Assembly: GCA_007129225.1 (NCBI GenBank) | Contig: SKVX01000402.1 | Span: 1-11,292, forward strand | Reading direction: 5' to 3' | DNA from: Halomonas sp. | GTDB lineage: Bacteria; Pseudomonadota; Gammaproteobacteria; Pseudomonadales; Halomonadaceae | Length of the DNA stretch: 11,292 nt | In this document: piece by piece, positions 1 through 6,513 of the stretch | How positions within the stretch are numbered: the stretch's first letter is position 1 | Layout: every line of letters begins with the position of its first letter | The notes under the pieces: generated by a model | What the model was told of the DNA's origin: nothing | The model's database searches: none | The model's input: the letters and a program-made list of their open reading frames with translations, nothing else | Translations under genes and position numbers: made by a program

Positions 1-440
1 GAGGGCTTCTGGTAGAGCGTGTCGGGATCGATCAGTGGCTCGCTTGCGATCCGCGCCGAGTCGTCCTCGAGGGCCACGTAGAAGCAACTGCGCCGCCCGG
101 TATGACAGGCGGGCCCGGTTTGCTCCACCTTCAGCAGGAGGGTGTCGCCGTCACAGTCTAGCCGGGCCTCGCGCAGATGCTGCTGCTGGCCGGAGGACTC
201 TCCCTTGCGCCATAGTTTCTGCCGCGAACGCGACCAGTAGCAGACCCGACCGGTGGCCAGCGTCTCCTCCAGCGCTTCCCGGTTCATCCACGCCATCATC
301 AGGACCTCGCCGCTGTCATGCTGCTGGGCGATGGCGGGGATCAGGCCGTCGGCGTTGAAGCGAGCGGCAGCGAGAATCGATGCCAGCGGCCGACGTGCGC
401 CGAGTTCGGCCCGCTCGAGTTCCTTGAAGGTATCCACCAT
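1..440 (-). CDS. hisI: Phosphoribosyl-AMP cyclohydrolase HisI (3' end cut by window edge)
   Basis: This enzyme opens the purine ring of phosphoribosyl-AMP, the third step of histidine biosynthesis, in the cytoplasm. The visible 146 residues start at an ATG whose complement is 438-440; no stop occurs before the window edge. The family signature is clear: LMMAWMN at 47-53, YWSRSR at 68-73, LWRKGESSG at 76-84, DCDGD at 95-99 and ACHTG...SCFY at 111-121. Asp95, Asp97 and Asp99 match the Mg-binding aspartates. Cys96, Cys112 and Cys119 match the three zinc cysteines of the family, so the zinc site looks intact. No HisE domain is visible, and the protein is already near the usual length of a stand-alone HisI, so a HisIE fusion is unlikely but cannot be excluded. 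The gene starts 26 bases after the zur stop and probably shares its transcript. The Shine-Dalgarno sequence is weak (TTTGGA). The symbol is firm, but this could be a second, zinc-stress copy. Confidence 0.93.
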   Translation of the reverse strand, partial: MVDTFKELERAELGARRPLASILAAARFNADGLIPAIAQQHDSGEVLMMAWMNREALEETLATGRVCYWSRSRQKLWRKGESSGQQQHLREARLDCDGDTLLLKVEQTGPACHTGRRSCFYVALEDDSARIASEPLIDPDTLYQKP

Positions 441-466
441 AACGTTTCCAAAGGACAGTATTGGGA

Positions 467-919
467 TCAGGCGTTAGCGGCAGCATCAAGACAGAGATCG
501 CAGCTGCCCAACAGCTCGATGGTCTGGCGTTCGACGCGAAAGCCGAGCTGGCGTGCCTGGGTATTGAGCTGATCGTTGACCTCGTCCAGGTGCAGTTCCT
601 CGACCCGCCCGCAATGCCGACAGATCAGCAGCTGAAAGCCGTGTGCATGCTCGGGGCAGGGGCAGGCCACGTAGGCGTTCAGTGACTCTATGCGGTGGAC
701 CAGGCCCTGCTCGATCAGGAAATCGAGGGCGCGATAGATGGTCGGCGGACGGGCGGCGGCATGCTCGACGGCCAGGCGGTCGAGGAGGTCGTAGGCCTTG
801 AGGCCGCCGCTGGCCCCGGCGATCATTTCCAGAACGCGCCGCCGTATCGGGGTGAAGCGTACCCCGTGGCGTTGACACTGTCTTTCCGCCTGCTGCAACA
901 GGCTTTTTGAATCGGTCAT
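467..919 (-). CDS. zur: Zinc uptake regulator Zur (Fur family)
   Basis: A 150-residue Fur-family repressor that binds DNA when zinc is plentiful and shuts off zinc import. The N-terminal winged helix covers about residues 1-84, with TPIRRRVLE at 23-31 and PPTIYRALDFL at 58-68 as the recognition region. The metal ligands match E. coli Zur in spacing. Cys100, Cys103, Cys140 and Cys143 form the structural zinc site. His75, Cys86, His93 and Glu108 correspond to the sensory site (His77, Cys88, His96, Glu111 in E. coli). This favours Zur over Fur, PerR or Nur. The start is an ATG with no strong Shine-Dalgarno sequence, 33 bases after the stop of the ATP-grasp ligase gene. Read-through from that cluster is therefore possible. 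A 16-base inverted repeat just upstream (939-954) may serve autoregulation. The next gene, hisI, encodes a zinc enzyme. No znuABC genes are in the window. Confidence 0.93.
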   Translation of the reverse strand: MTDSKSLLQQAERQCQRHGVRFTPIRRRVLEMIAGASGGLKAYDLLDRLAVEHAAARPPTIYRALDFLIEQGLVHRIESLNAYVACPCPEHAHGFQLLICRHCGRVEELHLDEVNDQLNTQARQLGFRVERQTIELLGSCDLCLDAAANA

Positions 920-938
920 GGGTGACCCGATGCTGAGG

Positions 939-954
939 AGAATGGCTCCATTCT
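939..954. repeat. Inverted repeat AGAATGG-CT-CCATTCT before zur
   Basis: Perfect 7-base arms separated by two bases. It overlaps the stop codon of the ATP-grasp ligase gene and lies about 20 bases before the zur ATG. It could be an operator for Zur autoregulation or a small hairpin in the joint transcript. It only loosely resembles the gammaproteobacterial Zur box. Confidence 0.4.
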
Positions 955-1954
955 ACGCGCTGGGCAGGGGGGCGGCCAGCGGCTGCGGTGGAGGAGAGAC
1001 GCTCTTGAGCTCTCCACTGCGGGCGAAGTGTATTTGGGCAAAGGCGACGCGCTCTGCCACGCCGAGGCCGGCAGGTTGCTTTTCAACCAGATCCAGGCGT
1101 GAACGCAGGCCTTCTCCGTTGGCCATTTGGATGGCGAGGCCGGGGCGAGCATTGAGCTCCAGCAGCATGGGGCCAAGATTGCGATCGATCACCATGTCGG
1201 TGCCGAGGTAGCCGAGCCCGGTCATCTCGTAGCAGCCGGCAGCCAGCTCCAGCAGGTTTCTCCAGTCGGGGATATGCAGGCTGGCCAGCTCGTGACCGGT
1301 ATCGGGATGCTCTCGACGCGGACGGTCGAACTGAACCCCACGCACGGCGGTACCCGAGTCGATGTCGAGTCCCACACCCACGGCCCCCTGGTGAAGGTTG
1401 GCCTTGCCATCGGAAGCCGCGGTGGAGAGGCGCATCATGGCCATCACCGGGTAGCCTTGAAAGATGATGACGCGGATGTCCGGAACGCCCTCGTAGGTAT
1501 ACTCGGAGAGGTGCTCGTCGAAGTTGATCAGGGCTTCGACCATGGCCACGTCAGGGGTGCCGCCCAGCGAATAGAGTCCTGACAGGATATTGGAGACGTG
1601 TCGCTCGAGATCCTTCAGCCCCAGTCGCACGCCGCTGGGCTTGATGAAGCCATCGCCATCGATGCGCTCGATCACCAGGATGCCCTTGCCGCCGCTGCCC
1701 TTTGCCGGCTTGATGACGAAGCCTTCGTGTCCGGCCACCATCTTATGGAGCTGCTTGACGCCGAACTGGGTCGTGACGGTGCCGATCAGCGCCGGCGTGG
1801 TAATGCCGTGTCGCTCGGCCAGCAGCTTGGTCTGCAGCTTGTCGTCCACCAGGGGATAGAGCCGACGGTCGTTGTAGCGGCCGATGTAGCGAATGTTGCG
1901 GCGGTTCATGCCGATGATACCGCGCCGCAGGAGTTGGCTGGGTCTTGCCCACAT
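953..1954 (-). CDS. RimK-like ATP-grasp alpha-L-glutamate ligase-related protein
   Basis: A 333-residue ATP-grasp protein of the RimK-related group often labelled alpha-L-glutamate ligase-like. Family members join an amino acid, typically glutamate, to a carboxylate by way of an acyl phosphate; the substrate here is unknown. ATP-grasp signs are IKPAKGSGGKGI at 81-92 (Lys82, nucleotide binding), the MVEALI strand at 138-143, NLHQGAVGVGL at 186-196, GTDMVID at 251-257 and LELNARPGL at 265-273. Glu266 and Asn268 are the metal-binding pair. The start at 1954 has GAGGA eight bases upstream. Only four bases separate it from the stop of the 7TM gene, so translation is probably coupled. The C-terminal tail after about residue 310 is proline-rich and looks unstructured. 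No membrane segment is seen, so it should be a cytoplasmic partner of the 7TM protein. It is not RimK itself: there is no rpsF context, and the N terminus is different. Confidence 0.88.
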   Translation of the reverse strand: MWARPSQLLRRGIIGMNRRNIRYIGRYNDRRLYPLVDDKLQTKLLAERHGITTPALIGTVTTQFGVKQLHKMVAGHEGFVIKPAKGSGGKGILVIERIDGDGFIKPSGVRLGLKDLERHVSNILSGLYSLGGTPDVAMVEALINFDEHLSEYTYEGVPDIRVIIFQGYPVMAMMRLSTAASDGKANLHQGAVGVGLDIDSGTAVRGVQFDRPRREHPDTGHELASLHIPDWRNLLELAAGCYEMTGLGYLGTDMVIDRNLGPMLLELNARPGLAIQMANGEGLRSRLDLVEKQPAGLGVAERVAFAQIHFARSGELKSVSPPPQPLAAPLPSA

Positions 1955-1958
1955 GGAG

Positions 1959-3464
1959 TCAGTCCTCGGTAACAGGCTTGAAGCGCCGCAGTTCGAGTAG
2001 ACGATACCCCGTATAGTTCCCCAGCAGCAGGATCAGCGACATGATGATGAGCTGGACGCCCAGGAAATTGAAGGTGATATGACGGATCCAGGGATTGTTC
2101 ATGGCGAGGTAGGCAAGCACCGCGGTGACCAGGCTGCCGCCACCCTGAATCAGAACCTCCTTGGGGCCTTCTTCCTCCCACAGGATAGACATGCGCTCGA
2201 TGGTCCAGGCGAGAATGATCATTGGGAAGAAGGTGATGGTCAGTCCGGCGTTGAGCCCCACGCGATAGGAGAGTACCGAGAAGATCGAGATGATGGCGAT
2301 GACCGTGATGATCACCGCCGACACTCGCGCCACCAGCAGCAGGTTGAGGTAGGAGAGATAGTTCCGGATCACCAGCCCCACGGCAACGATCAGGAGAAAA
2401 CCGATAAGGCCGGTGGGCAGGGTGGTCTGGATAAAGGCCAGGGCGATGAGTACGGGCATGAAAGTGCCGGAGGTCTTGATCCCTACGATGATACGCAGGA
2501 AAACCACCACCAGGGCGCCGATCGGTATCAGCAGGATCGTCTGGAACAGAGCCTGCTCTTCCAGGGGCAGGCTGTGTATCGAGAAGTTCAACAGGGTGTC
2601 ATCGGCCAGCTGGCTGCGGACGGCGGCGGCGGCCGGCTGGTTCCGGGACAGCATCGAGAAGGTCACCCGGGAGTTGCTGCCCCCCTGCACCTCCAGTACG
2701 GCGCGACCGCCGCTCTCCCACAGCAGAAGATTCTCGGGCTGTCCCTGTGCCCCGGTGGTCGGATTGAACAGCGTCCAGTCGTCTCCGCCTACAAAGACCT
2801 GGATCCAGGGAGTGAGCGTTTGGCGCCGGCGTCCGTCTTCCAGCAGAAGCCCGCTGACTTCCCGCGCAGGCACTCCGGCCTGGTTCAGCAGCCTGACCAG
2901 CAGCGTGCTGCGCTCGAACTGGGTCAACAGCAGCCGTGAGTTTTCGCCCTGACGGTCCTCGCTGAAATCGCGAATCAGCTCGCGGGCAAAGGTGTAGGGA
3001 TCGGCGCTGCGGGCCCAGGCGCGCTCGATGACCTGTGCTGCGGCGGTATCGTAGGGTCGCTCCCAGATGATTTCGCGCAGGGGCGGCACCGGCAGTTCAC
3101 GTTGCCGCCTGTCCTCGGTCACCAGTAGGCGTGCCGAGTAGTAGAGCTGCTGACTGCCGGCCGCTTCACGAATCGACCACTGCGCACGGCGGCCGGTTTC
3201 GTCCTGGAGAAACGACAGGCCATAGCCCGGTGAGGCCGTATTTTCGGTCAGGAGGCGGTAGCCGCGCTGGTGCTGGGGCAGGGCGAGATCGACACTCACC
3301 GGATCGCCCAGGGCGGTAAAATCGATGATCGCCTCCACTTCCCATACGGTCCGCTGCTCGCCCTGGGTCCAGGGAACCTCGAACTGCACGTGTCGATGCA
3401 CGCTCATGCCGATACCCACCGCCATCAGCAGGCCTACAATGAGATAGAAGGGCAGTCGTGACAT
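1959..3464 (-). CDS. Inactive transglutaminase/7TM membrane protein
   Basis: A 501-residue inner-membrane protein. One N-terminal membrane segment (about 4-21) is followed by a large domain, probably periplasmic, to about residue 305. About seven hydrophobic segments follow: near 306-328, 334-347, 350-367, 376-398, 405-422, 442-455 and 466-485. The region about 140-240 has the transglutaminase-like fold pattern, with LLVRLLNQAGVPAREVSG at 188-205, TPWIQVF at 218-224 and FNPTTG at 233-238. The catalytic Cys is missing and the protein has no cysteine at all. His is replaced by Thr218 and Asp by Asn234. It is therefore a binding or sensor domain rather than an enzyme. The start at 3464 has AAGGAA about eight bases upstream. 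It lies 34 bases after the retropepsin gene and four bases before the ATP-grasp gene. This three-family grouping recurs in proteobacteria; its role is not established to my knowledge. Confidence 0.88.
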   Translation of the reverse strand: MSRLPFYLIVGLLMAVGIGMSVHRHVQFEVPWTQGEQRTVWEVEAIIDFTALGDPVSVDLALPQHQRGYRLLTENTASPGYGLSFLQDETGRRAQWSIREAAGSQQLYYSARLLVTEDRRQRELPVPPLREIIWERPYDTAAAQVIERAWARSADPYTFARELIRDFSEDRQGENSRLLLTQFERSTLLVRLLNQAGVPAREVSGLLLEDGRRRQTLTPWIQVFVGGDDWTLFNPTTGAQGQPENLLLWESGGRAVLEVQGGSNSRVTFSMLSRNQPAAAAVRSQLADDTLLNFSIHSLPLEEQALFQTILLIPIGALVVVFLRIIVGIKTSGTFMPVLIALAFIQTTLPTGLIGFLLIVAVGLVIRNYLSYLNLLLVARVSAVIITVIAIISIFSVLSYRVGLNAGLTITFFPMIILAWTIERMSILWEEEGPKEVLIQGGGSLVTAVLAYLAMNNPWIRHITFNFLGVQLIIMSLILLLGNYTGYRLLELRRFKPVTED

Positions 3465-3498
3465 GAAGCTTCCTTGTTAAGGCTGGAGGAGCCGCCGC

Positions 3499-4347
3499 TC
3501 AGCGGTCTTCCTCCTCCTGATCGTTGAGTTCGTCCTGTGCCGCCTCAGAGGCCGGGCGGCCACCGGGAAACTCGGGCCTTGGGTGCAGGTAGGTCTCGGC
3601 CACATCGATGAGCGCAATATCCATCAGGAATCGGCGGCCCAGCAGCACCGGATAGTTGAGGTGGGTACGGTCATTCAGGGTGAATTCAACCGGTTCGCGA
3701 ATCGAGCCCAGGGTCATCAGCAAGCTGACGACGGGACGTGATTCACTGCCGGCGGCCTGCACGATGCGCACGCGTCGCTCGACGGGGGCCTCCATCCATT
3801 CGTCACGAACATCATCGACGACGACGTCCTCATCGGTGATGCCCAGTCGAAACCGCACCCAGTCCTCACCATCCCGTTCGAAGCGGGTGATTTCCTTGGC
3901 GGAAAGTGAGGAGGTATTGGCGCCGGAATCGATACGAGCCCGAAGGTAAGTGCCGATGTCTGGCAGTCCGATCCACTCGGCACGACCCACCAGCTCCTTG
4001 TCGGCCAGCGGTGTATCGGCGGCCTCGTTGCATTCCGCCATGACGATGACGGGCTCGTCGCCGCGCTGCTCGAGCCGCTGGATATTGCCACGCAGTTCAT
4101 GGAGCAGGGCATTTGAATCCCTGACATCCGCGATCATCTCGAGCTGGCGAAGGCCATGGTTAGAGAGCAGATTGTCCGTCTGGTCACAGCGCAGGGCAAT
4201 CGTCTGCTCGAGCTGCTCGATGCGCGCATCGAAGGCATCCGGGCTCAGGACGGGATCGGGTTCGACCTGAGGTGACAGGGCGCAGCCGGAAATCAGCAGG
4301 GAGGCCAGCAACCAGGGTATAACGACGGACGGTAATCTTGGCCGCAT
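3499..4347 (-). CDS. Retropepsin-like lipoprotein ("ATP-dependent zinc protease" family)
   Basis: A predicted aspartic peptidase anchored as a lipoprotein, 282 residues from the chosen start. Residues 1-22 form a lipoprotein signal: Arg2 and Arg4, a hydrophobic stretch, then a lipobox I-S-G-C with Cys22. Ala23 follows, which fits outer-membrane sorting. Residues about 35-95 look helical, possibly coiled coil. The peptidase domain covers about 120-255: the IDSGANTSSLSA motif at 139-150 gives catalytic Asp140, and NYPVLLGRRFLMDI at 231-244 is the second family signature. The tail (268-282) is very acidic. Databases often call this family an ATP-dependent zinc protease, but the DSGA motif is that of retropepsins, and no zinc or ATP site is visible. 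The reading frame stays open to an ATG at 4488, but that would bury the signal peptide at residue 48; GGAGG at 4359-4363 supports 4347. It is first of a three-gene unit with the 7TM and ATP-grasp genes. Confidence 0.88.
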   Translation of the reverse strand: MRPRLPSVVIPWLLASLLISGCALSPQVEPDPVLSPDAFDARIEQLEQTIALRCDQTDNLLSNHGLRQLEMIADVRDSNALLHELRGNIQRLEQRGDEPVIVMAECNEAADTPLADKELVGRAEWIGLPDIGTYLRARIDSGANTSSLSAKEITRFERDGEDWVRFRLGITDEDVVVDDVRDEWMEAPVERRVRIVQAAGSESRPVVSLLMTLGSIREPVEFTLNDRTHLNYPVLLGRRFLMDIALIDVAETYLHPRPEFPGGRPASEAAQDELNDQEEEDR

Positions 4348-4605
4348 GAGTGAAAAAACCTCCGTATCGGGCTTTACCCGTGGCGCGGGTGATGCCTGGA
4401 GTGTGGGCTGGGACGCGAGCGGTGTCCTCGCGGGCGCGCGACGCGCGAGAGATGATAAGGAGTCGGTGCCTGGCTTGTCCAACCTCATGGCGGGAATCCG
4501 ATACGGCGCATCATCAATTTAACATAATATACATTATGCGAACCTTTGGATAAAAGCCTCTTGACGTAACCGATGGAAAACCAATGCTACCCGCAAGACA
4601 CAAAC
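4348..4605. other. Intergenic region between the ectC terminator and the retropepsin gene
   Basis: About 258 bases without a convincing gene. From high to low coordinates it holds an AT-rich promoter-like segment (4523-4554) and a probable leader of about 170 bases. A GC-rich hairpin lies in the leader, with arms CTCGCG at 4427-4432 and CGCGAG at 4444-4449. The Shine-Dalgarno GGAGG follows at 4359-4363. The retropepsin frame is open through 4488, but the added residues resemble no known domain. A short plus-strand frame at 4350-4553 has no supported start and arginine-rich, unconvincing content. Confidence 0.6.
4523..4554 (-). promoter_or_regulatory. Candidate promoter/operator for the retropepsin-7TM-ligase cluster
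   Basis: On the minus strand TTTATC (4554-4549) and TATATT (4531-4526) are 17 bases apart, a weak -35 and a good -10. The near palindrome CATAATATACATTATG (4523-4538) covers the -10 and could be an operator. It contains the octamer CATTATGC (4532-4539) also found twice at the ectA promoter. This is the only AT-rich spot between the ectC terminator and the cluster. Confidence 0.45.
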
Positions 4606-4633
4606 GCCCCCGGCACCTGATGGTTCCGGGGGC
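4606..4633 (-). terminator. Rho-independent terminator of ectABC
   Basis: Perfect 8-base arms GCCCCCGG (4606-4613) and CCGGGGGC (4626-4633) enclose a 12-base loop that can form ACC/GGT pairs as well. Read on the minus strand, the stem is followed by GTTTGTG, a short broken U tract. It lies about 44 bases after the ectC stop and before the next promoter-like site, so it should separate ectABC from the protease cluster. Confidence 0.75.
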
Positions 4634-4676
4634 TACTACCATCATGCCCGATATCCGGGCTGGCGCTATCTGTCTG

Positions 4677-5087
4677 CTAGAGCGGCTTCTTGTCGTCGAC
4701 TTCAGCCGGCGCGTAGGAGCCATCCTCGCGGTGCACTTCCTTGCCGGTCAACCCGGGCGTGAAGACGCAGGCCAGGTGCATGGTCTTGCGGGCCCGCAGC
4801 AGGTGCTCGTCGTGCTGGTCGAGGATATAGATGTCACCCGGCTTGATCGGCCAGATCTTGCCGTCCGCCAGGGTTTCCACTTCACCTTCGCCCTCGATGC
4901 AGTAGACCGCCTCGAAGTGATGCTTGTAGTGAATGTGTGTCTCGGTGCCTTCGTAGATCCGCGTGATATGGAAGGAACAGTTGCCGCCATCGTCGGCCAG
5001 CGACAGGCGGGTGCTGTCCCAGGTGCCGCTCTCTGACTTGACCAGGCGGTCGGTTTGACGCGCTTCCTCGAGATTGCGAACGATCAT
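4677..5087 (-). CDS. ectC: L-ectoine synthase EctC
   Basis: It catalyses the last step of ectoine synthesis, cyclising N-gamma-acetyl-L-2,4-diaminobutyrate with loss of water. The protein is a cytoplasmic iron-dependent cupin. At 136 residues it has the usual length. The start MIVRNLEEA is typical of the family. The cupin barrel includes THIHYKHHFEAVYCIEGEGEVE at 50-71 and PIKPGDIYILDQHDEHLLRA at 80-99. Glu59, Tyr87 and His95 fit the three iron ligands known in EctC (Glu57, Tyr85 and His93 in the Paenibacillus enzyme). The ATG at 5087 has a good Shine-Dalgarno AAGGGAG nine bases upstream. The gene is third in the operon, 77 bases after ectB, with a strong hairpin in the spacer. Its stop is followed by a terminator hairpin. 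No ectD (ectoine hydroxylase) or ask follows, so any 5-hydroxyectoine synthesis would have to be encoded elsewhere. Confidence 0.98.
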   Translation of the reverse strand: MIVRNLEEARQTDRLVKSESGTWDSTRLSLADDGGNCSFHITRIYEGTETHIHYKHHFEAVYCIEGEGEVETLADGKIWPIKPGDIYILDQHDEHLLRARKTMHLACVFTPGLTGKEVHREDGSYAPAEVDDKKPL

Positions 5088-5116
5088 AGAGTGTCACTCC
5101 CTTATAACGATTGACT

Positions 5117-5139
5117 GGCCGGCTGCCGCACAGCCGGCC
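5117..5139 (-). repeat. Hairpin in the ectB-ectC spacer
   Basis: Perfect 9-base arms GGCCGGCTG (5117-5125) and CAGCCGGCC (5131-5139) enclose a 5-base loop. No U tract follows on the minus strand, so it is not a standard terminator. It could protect the 3' end of a processed ectAB transcript or cause partial termination before ectC. Confidence 0.7.
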
Positions 5140-5164
5140 GATAAACCACTAGCGCCCTGCTCTC

Positions 5165-6430
5165 TCAGGCGATGACCTGCTTGACGCTCTCCTCGAGAAT
5201 GTCCAGACCCTGCTGGAGATCCTCGTCGGGAATGGTCAGCGGGCAAAGGCACTTGACCACTTCACCGTCCTGGCCGCTGGTCTCGATCACAAGACCGTTT
5301 TCGAACGCCTTGCCGGTGATCTTGTCGGCAATGTCACCTGTGCCGACATCGATCCCGCGCATCAGGCCGCGCCCCCGCTCGGTTGCCTCGACACCGTGTT
5401 CGGTGAGCCATGCCGCGATCTTCTGGAAGCGCTGTGCGACGATCTCTCCCTTGCGCTGGACATCCCGCTCGAACGTATCGTCGGACCAATACTGTCGCAT
5501 GGCTGCAGCGGCGGTGGCAAAGGCCAGGTTGAAGCCACGGAAGGTGCCGTTGTACTGACCGGGCTTCCACTTGTCGAGTTCCGGGCGCATGAGCACGTGG
5601 GCAAACGGAAGACCGAAGCCCGACAGCGACTTGGAGTTGGTCACGATATCCGGGGTGATGCCGGCATGCTCGAAGCTGAAGAACTTGCCGGTGCGGCCAC
5701 AGCCGGCCTGGATGTCGTCGACGATCAGCAGGATGTCATTGGCGCGGCAGATCTGCTCCAGGCGCTGCAGCCACTCGATGCCTGCGACATTGATGCCGCC
5801 CTCCCCCTGCACGGTCTCGATGATCACCGCGGCGGGCGTATCGAGACCGCCGGACTTGTCGGCCAGCAGCTTCTCGAAATAGTCCAGGGTATCGGTGTGC
5901 TCGCCGAGATAGCCGTCGAAGGGCATGAAGGCAGCACCCTGGAGCGGGATGCCGCCGGTGGCTTCACGGAACTTGCGATTCCCGGTCGTCGCGAGCGAGC
6001 CCATGGTGACGCCGTGGAAGCCGTTGGTGAAGGTGACGATATTGTGGCGGCCCTTGGCCACCCGTGCCAGACGGATCGCGGCCTCTACGGCATTGGTACC
6101 GGTCGGGCCCGGCAGTTGAATCTTGTAGTCGAGCCCTCGTGGCTTGAGGATCAACTCTTCCAGCGTTTCCAGATAGTCACGCTTGGCTGCCGTCCAGAAG
6201 TCCAGGCCATGGACAATGCCGTCGCTGGCCAGGTAGTCGAGCAGTGCCTGCTTCAGGTGTGGATTGTTGTGGCCATAGTTGAGCGTGCCGGCACCCGCCA
6301 GGAAGTCGATGTATTCACGCCCGGTTTCGTCAGTCAGGCGCGCGTTCATGGCCTTGGTGAAGACCACCGGGAAAGAGCGTGAATAGGTCCGAACGTTGGA
6401 TTCCATGCGTTCAAGTGTCTGGGTCTGCAT
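5165..6430 (-). CDS. ectB: Diaminobutyrate-2-oxoglutarate transaminase EctB
   Basis: A PLP enzyme that moves an amino group from glutamate to L-aspartate-beta-semialdehyde, giving L-2,4-diaminobutyrate, the first committed step of ectoine synthesis. It is a class III aminotransferase of 421 residues. PGPTGTNAVEAAIRLAR at 107-123 binds the cofactor phosphate, VDDIQAGCGRTG at 237-248 contains Asp238 that contacts the pyridine nitrogen, and TNSKSLSGFG at 264-273 carries the Schiff-base lysine Lys267. The frame is open to 6499, but the start was set at 6430. The ATG there has AGGAGG seven bases upstream, and the resulting N terminus (MQTQTLERMES) agrees with known EctB proteins. The added 23 residues would have no such support. 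It is the middle gene of ectABC, 83 bases after ectA and 77 before ectC, both spacers holding hairpins. Nothing is truncated or missing. Confidence 0.98.
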   Translation of the reverse strand: MQTQTLERMESNVRTYSRSFPVVFTKAMNARLTDETGREYIDFLAGAGTLNYGHNNPHLKQALLDYLASDGIVHGLDFWTAAKRDYLETLEELILKPRGLDYKIQLPGPTGTNAVEAAIRLARVAKGRHNIVTFTNGFHGVTMGSLATTGNRKFREATGGIPLQGAAFMPFDGYLGEHTDTLDYFEKLLADKSGGLDTPAAVIIETVQGEGGINVAGIEWLQRLEQICRANDILLIVDDIQAGCGRTGKFFSFEHAGITPDIVTNSKSLSGFGLPFAHVLMRPELDKWKPGQYNGTFRGFNLAFATAAAAMRQYWSDDTFERDVQRKGEIVAQRFQKIAAWLTEHGVEATERGRGLMRGIDVGTGDIADKITGKAFENGLVIETSGQDGEVVKCLCPLTIPDEDLQQGLDILEESVKQVIA

Positions 6431-6474
6431 CGTGCGACCTCCTGGTGTGGATGGAGAAGACATAGAGAGAGCCT

Positions 6475-6493
6475 GGCGGCATTTGCGGCCGCC
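6475..6493 (-). repeat. Hairpin in the ectA-ectB spacer
   Basis: Arms GGCGGC (6475-6480) and GCCGCC (6488-6493) enclose a 7-base loop, 21 bases after the ectA stop. There is no U tract. It may stabilise the upstream message. Confidence 0.45.
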
Positions 6494-6513
6494 CTGCATC
6501 TTGGGGATGGGAC

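Noticed and set aside
2079..2939. Plus-strand frame of 286 codons opposite the 7TM gene
   Set aside because: Rich in His, Gln and Asp from antisense codons of a membrane protein; not a plausible protein.
3499..4347. Naming the protease an ATP-dependent zinc enzyme
   Set aside because: The visible DSGA motif is that of aspartic retropepsins; no HExxH or Walker motif is present.
4561..4590. TTGACG as a plus-strand -35 box
   Set aside because: The -10 at the right distance is poor (ATGCTA), and no plus-strand gene follows.
5088..5164. Sigma-54 promoter before ectC, as reported in H. elongata
   Set aside because: No TGGCAC-N5-TTGCA-like element is visible; the spacer is mostly a hairpin.
5396..6382. 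Long plus-strand open frame of 328 codons opposite ectB
   Set aside because: It is the shadow of a strongly conserved gene in GC-rich DNA; the translation resembles no known family.
6431..6499. 23-residue N-terminal extension of EctB
   Set aside because: The ATG at 6430 has an ideal AGGAGG, and known EctB proteins start there.
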